DNA of 64,000 nt from Cheiracanthium punctorium (GCA_038373885.1 JAWZYV010011900.1:1-64000), one strand, 5' to 3'. Shown: positions 10,911-21,381, counted from the stretch's first letter. The notes: generated by a model from the sequence alone, not told the origin. Numbers and translations are program-made.

Positions 10911-11306
10911 GTTACAGCAATCCCAAATACAAACTTTCAACATTCTACGAGCTATGGGAGATAACATTCGTACTTACAGAATCACGTCAAAATTAGAAAT
11001 GTTATTTTATTTAAAACTATTACATTACGCATTTCACTTCTATCTTAAAAAAAATCAAAGCAATAGATTTGACAGTTTTTTTTTTTTTTTGGTAAAGTGT
11101 CACAATCCCTCGATCCTTGTGTTATTTTAGCAATATCTGTAAGAAATTTGAATATCATTTTACCTCTTGGAAGTCAATAGAGCGAGTTAATACAAAAAAA
11201 AAAAAAAAAAACCCATGAATTAGCGATTTTTGGAAATGACAGTCATTTTAGTTTTATTTCGAAAGATTCTATGTATCATTTTTTCACCTTTATTTCAAGT
11301 GGCCAG
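10911..11306. other. No recognised feature
   Basis: AT-rich with a poly-T run (about 11078-11090) and a poly-A run (about 11193-11211). No gene or repeat boundary was resolved. Confidence 0.35.
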
Positions 11307-11655
11307 TAGAGATGAGACGGGCTCAGCCCGAGCCCGACTTCTGTAATTCACGATTGCGTTCGGGCTCGTGAAAAATTTCTCCTTTGTTGAACATACTCCT
11401 TGAAACAGATTTTAAAAAGTGATTCATCGGATAAATAGACGTACTTATTTCAAAAAATAGCGGCACGGGGGACTAGAAGGTGTGTGAAGCTCCAAAATTT
11501 ATTGTATCCTATTAATGAAGTAGTTCATTTTATTTGTCTTTAGCAGAAATTTCGGGCTCGGGCTCCAACTTTAATAATATTGCTCGGGCTCGGGCGGGCT
11601 CGGATTAAAAGTCTGCGGGCTCGGGCTTCAAAAAATGAGCCCGAACTCATCTCCA
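11307..11655. mobile_element. hAT-Q copy 1 (TAGAGATGAG)
   Basis: It starts TAGAGATGAGACGGGCTC and ends with the inverted form CTCATCTCCA. Perfect target duplication GTGGCCAG at 11299-11306 and 11656-11663. Both subterminal regions are dense in CGGGCTCG/GAGCCCGA repeats, which may be transposase-binding sites. The AT-rich core is non-coding. Confidence 0.88.
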
Positions 11656-11746
11656 GTGGCCAGGTCAACGATGGCTCCTGTGAGTGATCACCTAATTTTG
11701 GACACATTCCAGATTAGACCTAGAACCTGGATTGGCACCCCCAGAG

Positions 11747-12270
11747 GTGTCGTTTGTAGATGGAAGGTATTACAGAAAAGACAGATTTTACTTGCACCAG
11801 CTCCCTTTCGCGTGTAAACGATTCCACACTCCACTGCAGTCCAACCGAGAGAGTTTTTCACCCTCCCAAACACTGGCCAAGTCGGTGCTGCTTCATTTTC
11901 CGTGTTCTTATGGGAACGGAGCGAAGCGACTAGGCCACTGCGGGACATAATATAAAATATACACTTCAGTGTTTCAATTATAGACTTTCAGTTTTTTCTG
12001 TACACACTCAAACTCCGTTCCCGTAAGAACACTGAAAGCGAAGCTGCATCCGTCTTGGTCAGTGCATGGGAGGGTGAACTCCTCTCTCGGCTGGACTGCT
12101 GTGGGACCGTGTACGTTCATAAAAGCTGGCGCACGTAAAATCCGTGGTGGACCTAATGCCCTCCCTGTTCAGACGATACTCCTTGCGGGGGAGGGGTACC
12201 GATTTCAGTTGGGGGTTGGTCCCTCATGTGGAATGGGTACAAAATTAGGGAACCCCGAGCGAAGTCGGAC
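11747..12270. repeat. GC-rich inverted duplication with coding-like arms
   Basis: About 130-170 bp at 11770-11935 are repeated inverted at 12010-12165. Both arms carry 'gagagagttttcaccctccca'-type and 'gtgttcttanggggaacggag'-type blocks at about 80-85% identity. On opposite strands both read a peptide close to GRVNSSLGWTAV, so the unit may derive from coding DNA, but I do not recognise it. The spacer is about 70 bp and AT-rich. GC content is higher than in the surroundings. Confidence 0.55.
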
Positions 12271-12293
12271 TTTCTTCCACTGGGGCACATTAA

Positions 12294-12789
12294 CCCTTTA
12301 ACGCGCAGTGTTCCTGCTCTGGGAACACCAAACTCTGGCGTTTTGACTGGTGCCAGTCACGAAGAATAGATTGGATTCCTATAAGAACAGTTGTGGGTGA
12401 CATATCTCCACGAGAATCCTTTACTTTTTAGCACCTGATTTCCCATAAAAAATGGTCACGATAATTTTTAACAGCACTGACATCTGCTGAAAAAAAGAAG
12501 AATGCGAGAACAGCTGGATAGATTGACCAATGCTGAAAAAAGGGCATCCGTTGCCATCGCTCGACTTAACTACGAGCAAGATTGCGGACGATCGTCGAAA
12601 CGTTCATCGCGTGCCACAGATCTAGAGACCCATTTTTTGACGCAGCTGGTTGTGCCGCACAGCCAGCTGTCGTCAAAAAAAGGTCTCTAGATCTGTGGCA
12701 CGCGATGAAAGTTTCGATCGTCCGCCATCTTGCTGGTAGTTAAGTCGAGCGATGGCAACGGATGCCCTTTTTTCAGCATTGGGAAAGGG
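12294..12789 (+). mobile_element. piggyBac-A MITE copy 2, shortened right end
   Basis: TTAA flanks lie at 12290-12293 and 12790-12793. The left end CCCTTTAACGCGCAG is normal. The right end stops at ...CATTGGGAAAGGG next to TTAA and lacks the usual last 17 bp (TTGCGCCTCAAAGGG). The missing piece lies between two AAAGGGTT direct repeats, so slippage deletion explains the loss and leaves TTAA intact. The internal palindrome is complete. Confidence 0.85.
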
Positions 12790-12793
12790 TTAA

Positions 12794-13622
12794 AATGGAA
12801 TCCGTCCCCTTCCACCCATCGCCTTCCTATGTGGGGAGGGGAGGGATCTGGTACCACTCCGCGGTTGAGCATTAGTTACAACAACAGCAACATATAGCAA
12901 ACAATTTTATGTAGCATTTAAAATTTCCGTAAACAAGTATAAAACGCTCCAGTGCTTCTTTTATTTTTTTTGTCTTCCCTCTACAGAGTCACTTATTGAT
13001 CGGCGTTCCTGGAATACGATCCATTCTGTGCTCTGCGTTTAAAACGCTCGCTTTTATAAAACACACCTCCCTTCTCTCTTCAAGAAGTCCACGATCATTA
13101 AAAAATAAATGAAGTTCGAAAAACTTCACGGTAAAAGTAAAGGAACCTGTCGGTAAGTAAAAAGCCTCAAATATCTTATTCTCGTGTGGGTTTGAGTGCT
13201 GATAACGGGGGTTGGTTTCTAACACTTACCAATAATCTTGGTAAGCGTTATTTCGACTTGTCTGTCCATCTATGCTCTAACTTTCGTAAATACGCATAGA
13301 ATAGCGTATTGGCCCGAATATAAAGCGATATTTTTTTGACTGGTCATTGCCCGTAAAAAAAAAAAAAAAACGGGACTCGCGCGTAAATTCGAGATCTGGA
13401 TAATAGATTTCGTCGAATTGTCTTGATTAAAAATTTCGGCGGCGTTAGATTCGTTCTAATACAGTACTGCGAAATTTATATACGATATTCCGATGTGCGG
13501 TAGCATGGTGCTTTATTGAAAATATTGTATGTAGCTTTCATAGTTCTTTTAGAGAAACACCCGAAATAATTCTTATACATTATGCTGTGTGCGCTGTGAC
13601 TGTTTTAAACACATATGGGCGA
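12794..13622. other. No recognised gene
   Basis: Mixed-composition DNA with a poly-A run (about 13356-13371). A short minus frame at 12989-13225 has no recognisable domain. No repeat ends were resolved. Confidence 0.35.
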
Positions 13623-14077
13623 CAGGCCTGGACTGGCTCCTTTGAGGGCCCTCGGCTACAAATTGTAAAGGGGCCGTTACTGGAGAACTATAGGGGGATA
13701 GAATACTAACTTCTACGGGGATAGTAGCTCCTTTGAGGGCCCTCGGCTACAAATTGTAAAGGGGCCGTTACTGGAGAACTTCTACGGGGATAGAATATTA
13801 GGATAGTAGGGATCGACCGATAGTATCGGCACCGATACCTCCTATTTTTTTAGGTATCGGTATCGGTTCTTTCGATTCTAAAAGTATCGGGAAAGTATCG
13901 GTTCCTGTTGCTTTCATCCATTTTCACCGATACTTCGCTTTTCAGAAGAAACCACGCAGGCGCAACACCATTCTGGAATCTTTATTTTGGTAATGAGATG
14001 AGAGGCGTCGTTTCATTGGCACATTTGCGCGAGTGTTTTCGAACTTTTTTTTTTTTTTAAATTCTAACCATCGCTAA

Positions 14078-14241
14078 ATGGATGTCGTATCACCAAGTGT
14101 GGGCGAAATTATGGACAAAGAATCGTTAGATGGCAGTTTAACAGGACAATCGTCTATTCTAAATTATTTTGAATTGGTGCGAATACTAAATACGCTATCT
14201 GCAAGGATTGCGAAAAACAAATGTCGAGAGGTAGGCTATAA
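14078..14241 (+). pseudogene. hAT transposase N-terminal BED zinc-finger remnant, frameshifted
   Basis: An open frame from ATG 14078 gives MDVVSPSVGEIMDKESLDG ... SILNYFEL. A different frame from 14191 continues YAICKDCEKQMSRGR with the Cys pair C-x2-C at 14200-14211. A W/YF block followed by K-Y-A-x-C-x2-C-x-K-x-x-S-R-G is the first half of a BED finger, the DNA-binding domain at the start of hAT transposases. The His half does not follow. The finger is therefore split by a frameshift and truncated, or continues across a decayed intron (AGAG-GTAGGC at 14227-14236). Confidence 0.55.
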
Positions 14242-15046
14242 TTTTACTTCCGTTTTATAAACGTTTATTTTCTCACTGTGTGGACTCGAAAAAGAGTTTA
14301 TTCATATATGTATATATACACGTTAAAAAATTCGCTATAGTGAAAATTTCATTAATCAGAGATTAGAGGTTTTTGCAGTTATTTCAGCAAATATTACATA
14401 CTTTTTAGTTAATTCGATGTTCAAAAATATTAAATTATGACTTTCAATTAAAAATAAATTGGTATTTATTATAAATTTGTTAAACTTACGGTTTCTTACT
14501 TTTCATTGTATAAATGAAATGTTCAAAAGTAAAGACAATCCACGAATTTAGAGAATAAAATATGTAATGCACTTACGTTTATTTTACTTCAAAATTCCGT
14601 TATTTTACATTGTTTTGCATTCTGTGATTTTAAATTTTCATAAAAATATTCACATTTTAAAAGTCCACTGAAAATAAAGTGAGACACATTTTCTTCCATT
14701 TGGAAACCTCTTTTTAATGGTTTTGAAAGGTTGAAGCATTAAAGTTTGATGTGGTTTTGGTCGTGAAGCCCAGGGCCTTATTATATATTTATTATGAAAT
14801 TCGTTGTAAGGAGACTTCGTTATAGGGAGATTCTACTGTATATATAGACTTTTGATATCGTTGGAAAAAGTCTTGCTCTTGATTCAATTTCACGCTTAAG
14901 AGACATACTTTAAATTTTTATTTCCAAAATTGGCTCAAGGTCATCTGATTCGGCTTGGGTATGATATAGATATCAAAATTGATGGGGGAGACGGTCCTTG
15001 ACATCGTTTGATACTTCAGGGGATGACGACCTTTAAAGTGTTAAAG

Positions 15047-15223
15047 CAGGTATGGGCAAACTTTGAACCAAACTTGCGGATTTTAGCGAAGTGGTGGGCC
15101 GTATAATTGGGATTTATATGGGATATTGAATTGTTTATACGGAGTTTTCAGATGTTCCGCGGGCCGGATCAAAAGCCGTGGCGGGCCACATCCGGCCCGC
15201 GGGCCGCCGGTTGCCCTTATGTG
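15047..15223. mobile_element. hAT-P MITE (CAGGTATGGGCAAAC)
   Basis: 177 bp with GGGCAA-type termini and GC-rich 'gggccggatcaaaag ... ggcccgcgggcc' typical of this hAT MITE class. The perfect target duplication TGTTAAAG lies at 15039-15046 and 15224-15231. It is nested in hAT-N. Confidence 0.85.
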
Positions 15224-15492
15224 TGTTAAAGTGTAATATTTCAGCCTTCGAAATAAGTTTGAGGAATTTGTTTCTAATTAGCTTATAGAACTTCAGATAC
15301 AGACATTTTAATATTAGTCAGCCGGAAATATTTGAAACCGAAAGTAGCATTCTGCTATCGGAAGTGAATCGTATTTTTGCGAATGCAAACGGGGATAGAG
15401 TTTGAACCGAATGACGTTTGTCGGACATATCCCTCCCCTCCATGGTGCCCCTCTGCAAACGTAAAAAAACTCGCACCTTTTGTGCTCTAGAT

Positions 15493-15580
15493 CAGTGGTT
15501 CCCGAACTATGGGCCGCGACTCATTGTTGCGTCACGGGAGCAATTTTGGTAGGTCAAAAAGGGGGGCAAAATTAAACTTT
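15493..15580 (+). mobile_element. Solo hAT terminus (CAGTGGTTCCCGAACTATGG)
   Basis: A typical left hAT terminus followed by 'gggccgcgac' and a purine-rich stretch. I find no partner terminus downstream, so this is a truncated copy whose right limit is unknown. Confidence 0.5.
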
Positions 15581-16071
15581 AGTATTTTTTATATATAGTA
15601 AACTATACTATTTTATATAGCCTATATTGGCGTATTTAATGAACAATATCTAAATACATATGTACTTACATAATACTGTACAGTTTATACATTATCACAA
15701 TGTAATGCAGCTTAAGTAATCTAAAAGATATTTTCATATGTGAAAGAATTATAATTAAAGAAAATCTAAATAAAACTTACAAGCTTTGAAGTTGAATAAA
15801 TTTCATGTATTTACTTTTGTAAGCACAAAATAGAGGCATGAATCAAAAACAAAGACATATAGTAAGAGCAAGCAGGAAGCTGTTTTGGGTCTAAAATGGA
15901 GACCTTTTATCTGGCTCATAGCAACATTTAGGCGACAAAATAGAGGTTGAGAAAATATGATTTAAATATTTTCACCAGTCGGCACTGGAAATGTATTCTC
16001 TTATTAATATATCCCTTTAACTCCCCCCCCCCCGTTTGTGTTCTGTCAAGCCTAAATAAGGGGCATCTACC

Positions 16072-16172
16072 TATAGGGGGTCCTTGGGCGGAGAACTTTT
16101 TAAGGGAATCTAACGCATATTCACGTAACATCTGGAGAAAATCGCCCAAAACTCTAGACCACTAGATCGACA
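16072..16172 (-). mobile_element. SINE-2 fragment (inverted)
   Basis: The reverse complement aligns to 18745-18845: shared blocks are 'ccttgggcgga', 'gaacttttta', 'ctggagaaaa' and 'aaaactct.ga.c.ctagatcgaca'. It is only the 3' two-thirds of the SINE, without the tRNA-like head. It is inserted in hAT-N. Confidence 0.6.
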
Positions 16173-16898
16173 GCCACACGAGGAGAAAGAATTCCGAACC
16201 TGCACACTAAGACGCTTCCCAGTGCTCAGCTTTTCATAAATTCGGTCATTCGTCGGCATGATTGAATAGAAAAGAAAGACTAGAACTACTGTAGACTAGA
16301 ACTAACTACTGTACACTTCAATGTATCCACTGCTTTTTCTTTTTAATGCTTTCTATTGGGATCGAATTTCATCATGCTGTTATTCATTTTAACGAGAACT
16401 ACACTCTCGTTACAAAAACTGCCCAGTATACAGATGTAGGTTTAAATGACATTAAATTATGTAAAGTATCGGTATCGGTTAAGTATCGGTATCGGCCGGT
16501 ACCATAACTTAAAAGTATCGGTATCGGCTATTTCTGAAAATGAATTTATAGGTAAAGTATCGGTATCGGTCATCGGCGAAAATGTGGTATCGGTCGATCC
16601 CTATAGGATAGGCATTGAAAATTAGGCTTATGTGCCTAAAATCCATGTTTAGCTATTTTAAAGCTATTGGGGCCCCTGATTCTTCGGGCGAGGGGTCTGT
16701 AGGGTACTCCACTACGCCACTATGTAAAGGCGTGAGATTACAAGGAAATAAATAATAAAACTTACTTTGTTTGTTTAAATTTCATGATAGTTTGACGTGT
16801 ATCAAATTACTTTAAAATAATATATCCATTTTTAGGAGACCTCGCTGGGGCCCCCTTAGGCCGAGGGCCGACCAGCCGACGTGCCCAGTCCGGGCCTC

Positions 16899-17834
16899 GC
16901 CCTCCGGGAAAGGGGGGGGGGAAGAAGGGGGCGACCACAGAGCCACAAAGAATCATGATCCGCAAAAAAAAAAGTTAAACTTGAAGGGTTCGACTTGTTA
17001 AGGTTGTACTAGAGTGAATCCCTTTAAAAATCTATCCAATCAATCGAGATATTTCCCAACATTTCAATAGCTAATAGTAATAATAAATTTCTAATGATAG
17101 CAATCCTTTTTTGCTAAAACCCTTTGTCCTTAAATAACTTTTTTGAGGGGTGGTGTGTGTGTGCGTGGGGGGGGGGGGCACATGTACATAGGCGCACACT
17201 CGGAGGGGGCTATCTCCCCCCCTAAAGGTAAAGAGTTGGAAGTGAAAAGCTTTAAAAATTGAAACTTGTTACTAATGATTTCTTTTTTTAATTGTCTTCA
17301 AATTCTTTCTAACCGAAAAAGACATTTATTTAAAAGAATTTTTAAATAAATGCTTACAGTTAGTTTATGGAACACTGTTAAACTCTGATACGATGTGACT
17401 GAAAACATCAGATTTTTATTTATGACTCTATAACGAGTTACATTGCTTGTGTTCTACGGAACAGTCAAGTGGTACCGAATATTTTGACGATTATAAGAGA
17501 GTTTAACTAGAGGTCACTATAACCAAATTCATCAGTATTTATATGTAGCCCAGCGCCCCCCCCCCCCAACTAAAATCCTGGATGCACCATTGCAGATGTA
17601 TATAGTTATAAAATAGCAAGATATAAGTTTCAACTCCTATTTTTCTATTTTCATATTGAAATAAATTGAAACATATCCATTTACTGTTATGCGCCTGGTT
17701 TTTATTTTATTTTATTTTTAAAGAAGGCCACAGAAGTCACGATAAGAAATTTCTTATGAAAGCACGAAGGGAAAAAAAAACCCTGTAAATACAGCGTTTG
17801 CATGTCCAGAAGATGTTATTGTGTGCCTATGTTT
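16899..17834. other. No gene; homopolymer-rich MITE debris
   Basis: It holds G runs (16912-16922, 17169-17180), a C run (17561-17573) and a 'ggatgcaccattgca' end at 17580-17595 that resembles a MITE terminus without partner. The rest is AT-rich. Confidence 0.35.
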
Positions 17835-17905
17835 CTTATCTTTACAGGATCTTCAGTTTCAATTCTCATGCGAAGTAAGAATTAGCATTTCATATTTTTT
17901 TTTAA
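17835..17905. repeat. Inverted repeat partner of 19070-19130, splice-like signals
   Basis: About 60 bp (tctttacaggatcttcag ... gcgaagtaagaattagc) recurs inverted at 19070-19130 with few changes. In this copy the strand reads TTTACAG, about 27 bp, then GTAAGA, resembling an acceptor, a micro-exon and a donor. Whether it is an exon or a MITE end cannot be decided here. Confidence 0.4.
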
Positions 17906-18170
17906 ATAAATATTCCTCAAACTTCATTCAACAGAGAAAGGAAGAGAAGGCTTGGCTAGCTAGCTCACTCTTTCGAGGGGAATATTTTTTAATTCTTCAT
18001 TTGCAGTGTTTTCCCCCTAACCTTTGTTGATTTTCTTGCTGCTGGTCTGTTTTGTTCTTAGAAGTTTAGTAATGTCGCTTTATTACAACAACAAAAAAAG
18101 GGGTGGGGACACCGTTGGGATAATTTCTTCAATTTGTTTCTTTTGCAGTTATTTCAGATTCATGTTTTGC

Positions 18171-18845
18171 TCCCACCATGGCTGGCCGAGCGGTCAACCC
18201 TTTAACACGCAGTGTTCCCTCTCTGGGAACACCAAACTCTGACGTTTTGATTGTTGCCAGTCACGAAGAATATATTTGATTTCTATAAAGATAGTTGCGG
18301 GTGACACAGCTCCACGAGAATCCTTTACTTTTGAGCACGTCATTTCCCGTCAAAAAAAATGGTCACGATTCTTTCGAACCGCACTGACATCTGCTGAAAA
18401 AAATGGAAGACTGCGAGAACAGCTGGATAGATTGCCCGATGCTGAAAAAAGGGCAGCCGTTGCCATCGCTCGACTTAACTACCAGCAAGATGGCGGACGG
18501 TCGAAACGTTCATCGCGTGCCATAGATCTAGAGACCCTTTTCTGACGACAGTCGTCAAAAAAAGGTCTCTAGATCTGTGGCACGCGATGAACGTTTCGAT
18601 CGTCCGCCCTCTTGCTGGTAGTTAAGTCGAACGATGGCAACGGCTTCTCTTTTTTCGGCATTAAGAAAGGGTTGCGCCTCAAAGGGTTGAAGCAGTGAAC
18701 GCGGTAGATGGCTGAAGTGTGAAGGTCCAATGTTCTGACCTACCGCTCGGATGTCGATCTAACAGTGTGGAGTTTTGGTCGGTTTTCTCCAGGTGTAAAA
18801 TAAATGCACATTAGAGCCCCTAAAAAAGTCCTCCGCCCAAGACAC
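18171..18845 (+). mobile_element. SINE-2 with tRNA-like head, split by piggyBac-A
   Basis: The left part ATGGCTGGCCGAGCGGTCAA contains TGGCCGAGCGG, identical to the A box of Leu/Ser tRNAs. The right part (18687-18845) carries the body shared with 16072-16172 and 32717-32875 ('ggagttttggtcggttttctcc'). A piggyBac-A copy separates the two at the D-loop TTAA-like site. tRNA-derived SINEs are transcribed by RNA polymerase III from A and B boxes; the B box here (near 18752) is weak. Confidence 0.55.
18198..18686 (+). mobile_element. piggyBac-A MITE copy 3 in a SINE A box
   Basis: Flanks are TCAA (18194-18197 with the preceding T) and TTGA (18687-18690), each one change from TTAA. The ends are CCCTTTAACACGCAG and inverted CCCTTTGAGGCGCAA, with a complete internal palindrome. 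Target is the GAGCGGTTAA of a tRNA-like SINE head. Confidence 0.8.
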
Positions 18846-19069
18846 CCCACCCCCTCTAAGCTTATACCACTCGTGTAGGTTTGTTTTAATACAACATAAC
18901 AAAAAGAATTCAGGAAAACGACGTTGGTTAGTGCAAAGTTTGGATTAAACGAGGGTCGGATGACTGAGATTTTATTGTAACCAGAACAGGGGCCCTACCA
19001 CGATGCTATCGGAAAGCTTCCGTAGCGGATCAATCAACCCGTCTCCTCGCACCCGTCTCCTCAAAAAAA

Positions 19070-19130
19070 AAAATGAAATGCTAATTCTTACTTCGCATGA
19101 TAATTGAAACTGAAGATCCCGTAAAGATAG
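19070..19130. repeat. Inverted partner of 17835-17905
   Basis: Reverse-complement copy of the splice-signal-like block, about 1.2 kb away. Conservation is highest over 'aattcttacttcgcatga' and 'ttgaaactgaagatcc'. Confidence 0.4.
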
Positions 19131-19578
19131 GAGACAGAACATTCCTCTGTGCTACCACGAAGGTATCGGAATCGCTTTCAGAAATACCACTGTTTATTCC
19201 CGACAGGGCACATGCCGGCGAAAAGCTCTTTCCGATATCAGGGGCTAGAATGGGAGTGAGTTTTTTTATTGTGTGTATTATGGATTGTTAAGCACCCCCA
19301 CAAAAGGTCCCCTTTTCGTTCGGCAAACTTGACTTTCCCTCCCTGTCATAAAACACACCCCTTCTTTGGTCGATGTCCCCTAACCCCTCGAAAATTCTAA
19401 AGACAACGACTTCTTTTGAGAAATTCTAGAAAAATGCGAGAAAGCAGTGTGTTGTGATGGGTTGATCGGTCACAGTTCCGACATTGTACTAAAAGGTATA
19501 AAAATTCTGAATTCTTTGACAAGCCACTATTCATGGTAGCACCCACTTGAGGGCCGCGGCTATTTTTCCTGATACACT

Positions 19579-20123
19579 CCCTAATAGCACCGTGACCTGA
19601 ATGCGACGTGAAAGACCCTCACTGGGTATCGCGAATGAGTCACAAATATGTCCTTCTGCGGCGACGTCACAGCGTGACGTCACCCTGAAGTCACACTGTG
19701 ACTTGTGAACGACAGTGTGACTTCAATACGACGTTACAGCGCCGTCACATTCACAGAAGTAACTTAAATGTTCCACTGATTTAAAACAGACAAATACTTT
19801 TTTTTTTTTTTTGGAGAAATTCGCAAAATTACTTAAAATTCACAAAATCAAAAAAAAAAAAAAAAAAAAAAAGTAGCAATATCGCAAAGTCATATAATAT
19901 AGTCGCATGGTGCTTTCACAAGTAGCAAAAATTGCGAAAAGTCGCAAGATCTGGCAAGACGTCACAAACCACCCGTCACGTTGACGTCACAAAAAAGTCA
20001 CAAACTAGCGTCACTGGCAAGCCACACTGTTACTTCCAGCTGACGTCACTTATGGTCACCAGTGTGACTGCGAGTCACAACGACGTCACGGCGACACCAT
20101 CGTGACGTTCCGTGCTATTAGGG
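19579..20123. mobile_element. GTCAC-rich element with CCCTAATAGCACG inverted ends
   Basis: CCCTAATAGCACCGTGAC at 19579 and inverted CCCTAATAGCACGGAACGTCA ending at 20123. Short GTCAC/GTGAC and GACGTCAC motifs recur densely near both ends (about 19655-19760 and 19958-20110) around an AT-rich core with poly-A and poly-T. I see no convincing target duplication and cannot assign a superfamily. Non-coding. Confidence 0.6.
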
Positions 20124-20152
20124 CTGCGATAGCATCGTGGTAGGGACCCCAA

Positions 20153-20704
20153 TTCACTGTCGGGATCGAGCCAATATTCGACTTATTAAGACCTATTTCC
20201 GTTGTGGTGAATGAAAATTTTGTTCTTCGACTGTGTATTCCTGACCACTGAGTACGTATTCTTTTCTATTCATCACTTGCTGGAGCTCAATGAGGAAATG
20301 TCGTTTCTCCAATGCCGGAAACGGCTTTCGATAATTTTTTTTTTTTTTTTCCTCTGGCTCCCTTGGAAGCAATAACTGAGAGAGAGGAAGCTGAAGAAAC
20401 TTTTCGTTTCGACAGCCTTTAACAGATTTAATCTACTGGCGTTGTAATTCTTCCAGCTAAGTGGGGGAGGGAGGAGTTAGATCACTTGGTTTCCAACTTA
20501 GCTACTTACAACTCCGATTTTACCCGTGCGGACTCATTTAAAAAGTTTGATTGAGGAGAGAGGGGGGGGGCGGAGAATAAAAAAGTTAACACACTACTTG
20601 CGGATCGAGCATTTTTTTTTTTTTCAAAGCTCTTCAAATAAAAAATTTCCGCCCTCATAATGAAAAAGGAACACCCGATAATGAAATAATTTATGCCTCA
20701 ATAT
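20153..20704. other. No recognised feature
   Basis: Mixed DNA with T runs (20333-20350, 20612-20624) and a G run (20561-20570). No coding signature. Confidence 0.35.
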
Positions 20705-21217
20705 CAGAAATAAGCGTTCTAAATTATATAAAATGAGAGCATTACATGAGAGTATTTTCATTAAAAATTAACAAAAGTAGAAAAATGGCGACCATTTAAT
20801 TAAAGTTTCACCTTCAACAGAAATAAGCGTTCTAAATTAAATAAAATGAGAGCATTCACATTAAAAAGTAAGAAATATAGAAAAATGGCAACCATTCAAT
20901 TAAAGTTTCACCCTCAACAGAAATAAACGTACTAAATTAAATAAAGTGAGAGCATTTTCATTAAAAAGTAAGAAATATAGAAAAATGAAAACAATTCAAT
21001 TAAAGTTTCACCCTCAACAGAAATAAACGTTCTAAATTAAATAAAATGAGAGCATTTACGTTAAAAAGTAAGAAACATAGAAAAATGAAAACAATTCAAT
21101 TAAAGTTTCACCCTCAACAGAAATAAACGTTCTAAATTAAATAAAATGAGAGCATTTTCATTAAAAAGTAAGAAATATAGAAAAATGAAAACAATTCAAT
21201 TAAAGGTTCACCCTCTT
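20705..21217. repeat. Tandem satellite, unit exactly 100 bp in three steps
   Basis: Units start CAGAAATAA(G/A)CGT at 20705, 20818, 20918, 21018 and 21118. The first step is 113 bp and the next three are exactly 100 bp. Each unit holds 'aataaaatgagagcatt', 'aaaaagtaagaaatatag' and 'caattaaagtttcaccctcaa'. Neighbouring units are very similar, so the array is recently expanded or homogenised. An older degraded relative continues to about 21340. Confidence 0.9.
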
Positions 21218-21381
21218 AATGCAAATGCAACGACCAACAGTTTGTTTCTCAATGTCTTCGATATCGAAATTTCATTAAAGTGAGAGCATAAAAAAACAGG
21301 TTATATAGAAGTGTAGAAAACTGAGAACAATTTAATTAACAGATTTTAAAAGACAGTTTTATTTAATTAGGCGGAAATTAA

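Larger units (their letters stand above)
13807..16613. mobile_element. hAT-N, 2.8 kb, degraded possibly once autonomous
   Basis: The termini TAGGGATCGACCGATA are inverted at both ends. The perfect target duplication TAGGATAG lies at 13799-13806 and 16614-16621. Subterminal arrays of GTATCGG motifs occur at both ends (13827-13930, 16463-16610). A broken BED-finger frame at 14078-14241 suggests descent from an autonomous hAT. Later insertions lie inside: a 177-bp hAT MITE, a solo hAT end and a SINE piece. Confidence 0.85.
13623..16898. mobile_element. hAT-like outer element (CAGGCCTGGACTGG) hosting a second hAT
   Basis: CAGGCCTGGACTGGC at 13623 faces inverted GAGGCCCGGACTGGGC ending at 16898. 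These are paired 'ggcccggactgg' termini of a kind seen in hAT MITEs. No clear 8-bp duplication is left. Inside, 13636-13706 is repeated at 13728-13781, a tandem duplication of about 92 bp period. A 2.8-kb hAT is inserted at 13807-16613. Confidence 0.5.
18987..20152. repeat. Outer inverted repeat pair (CCCTACCACGATGCTATCG)
   Basis: About 24 bp at 18987-19010 (gggnccctaccacgatgctatcg) recur inverted at 20127-20152. A third related block (gctaccacgaaggtatcgg) lies at 19150-19170. The pair may bound a 1.17-kb element whose right end has been invaded by the 19579-20123 element. A short frame at 19097-19291 has no recognised domain. Confidence 0.4.

Noticed and set aside
14078..14260. Stand-alone 60-codon host gene
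   Set aside because: It lies inside a hAT with perfect target duplication and its continuation in another frame is BED-finger-like.
18171..18197. Functional tRNA-Leu/Ser gene
   Set aside because: Only the A-box side is tRNA-like, it is interrupted by a TTAA element, and the remainder matches a SINE body.
20705..21217. Regular repeats that could suggest a CRISPR array
   Set aside because: Whole 100-bp units repeat with no unique spacers, and the surroundings are eukaryotic.
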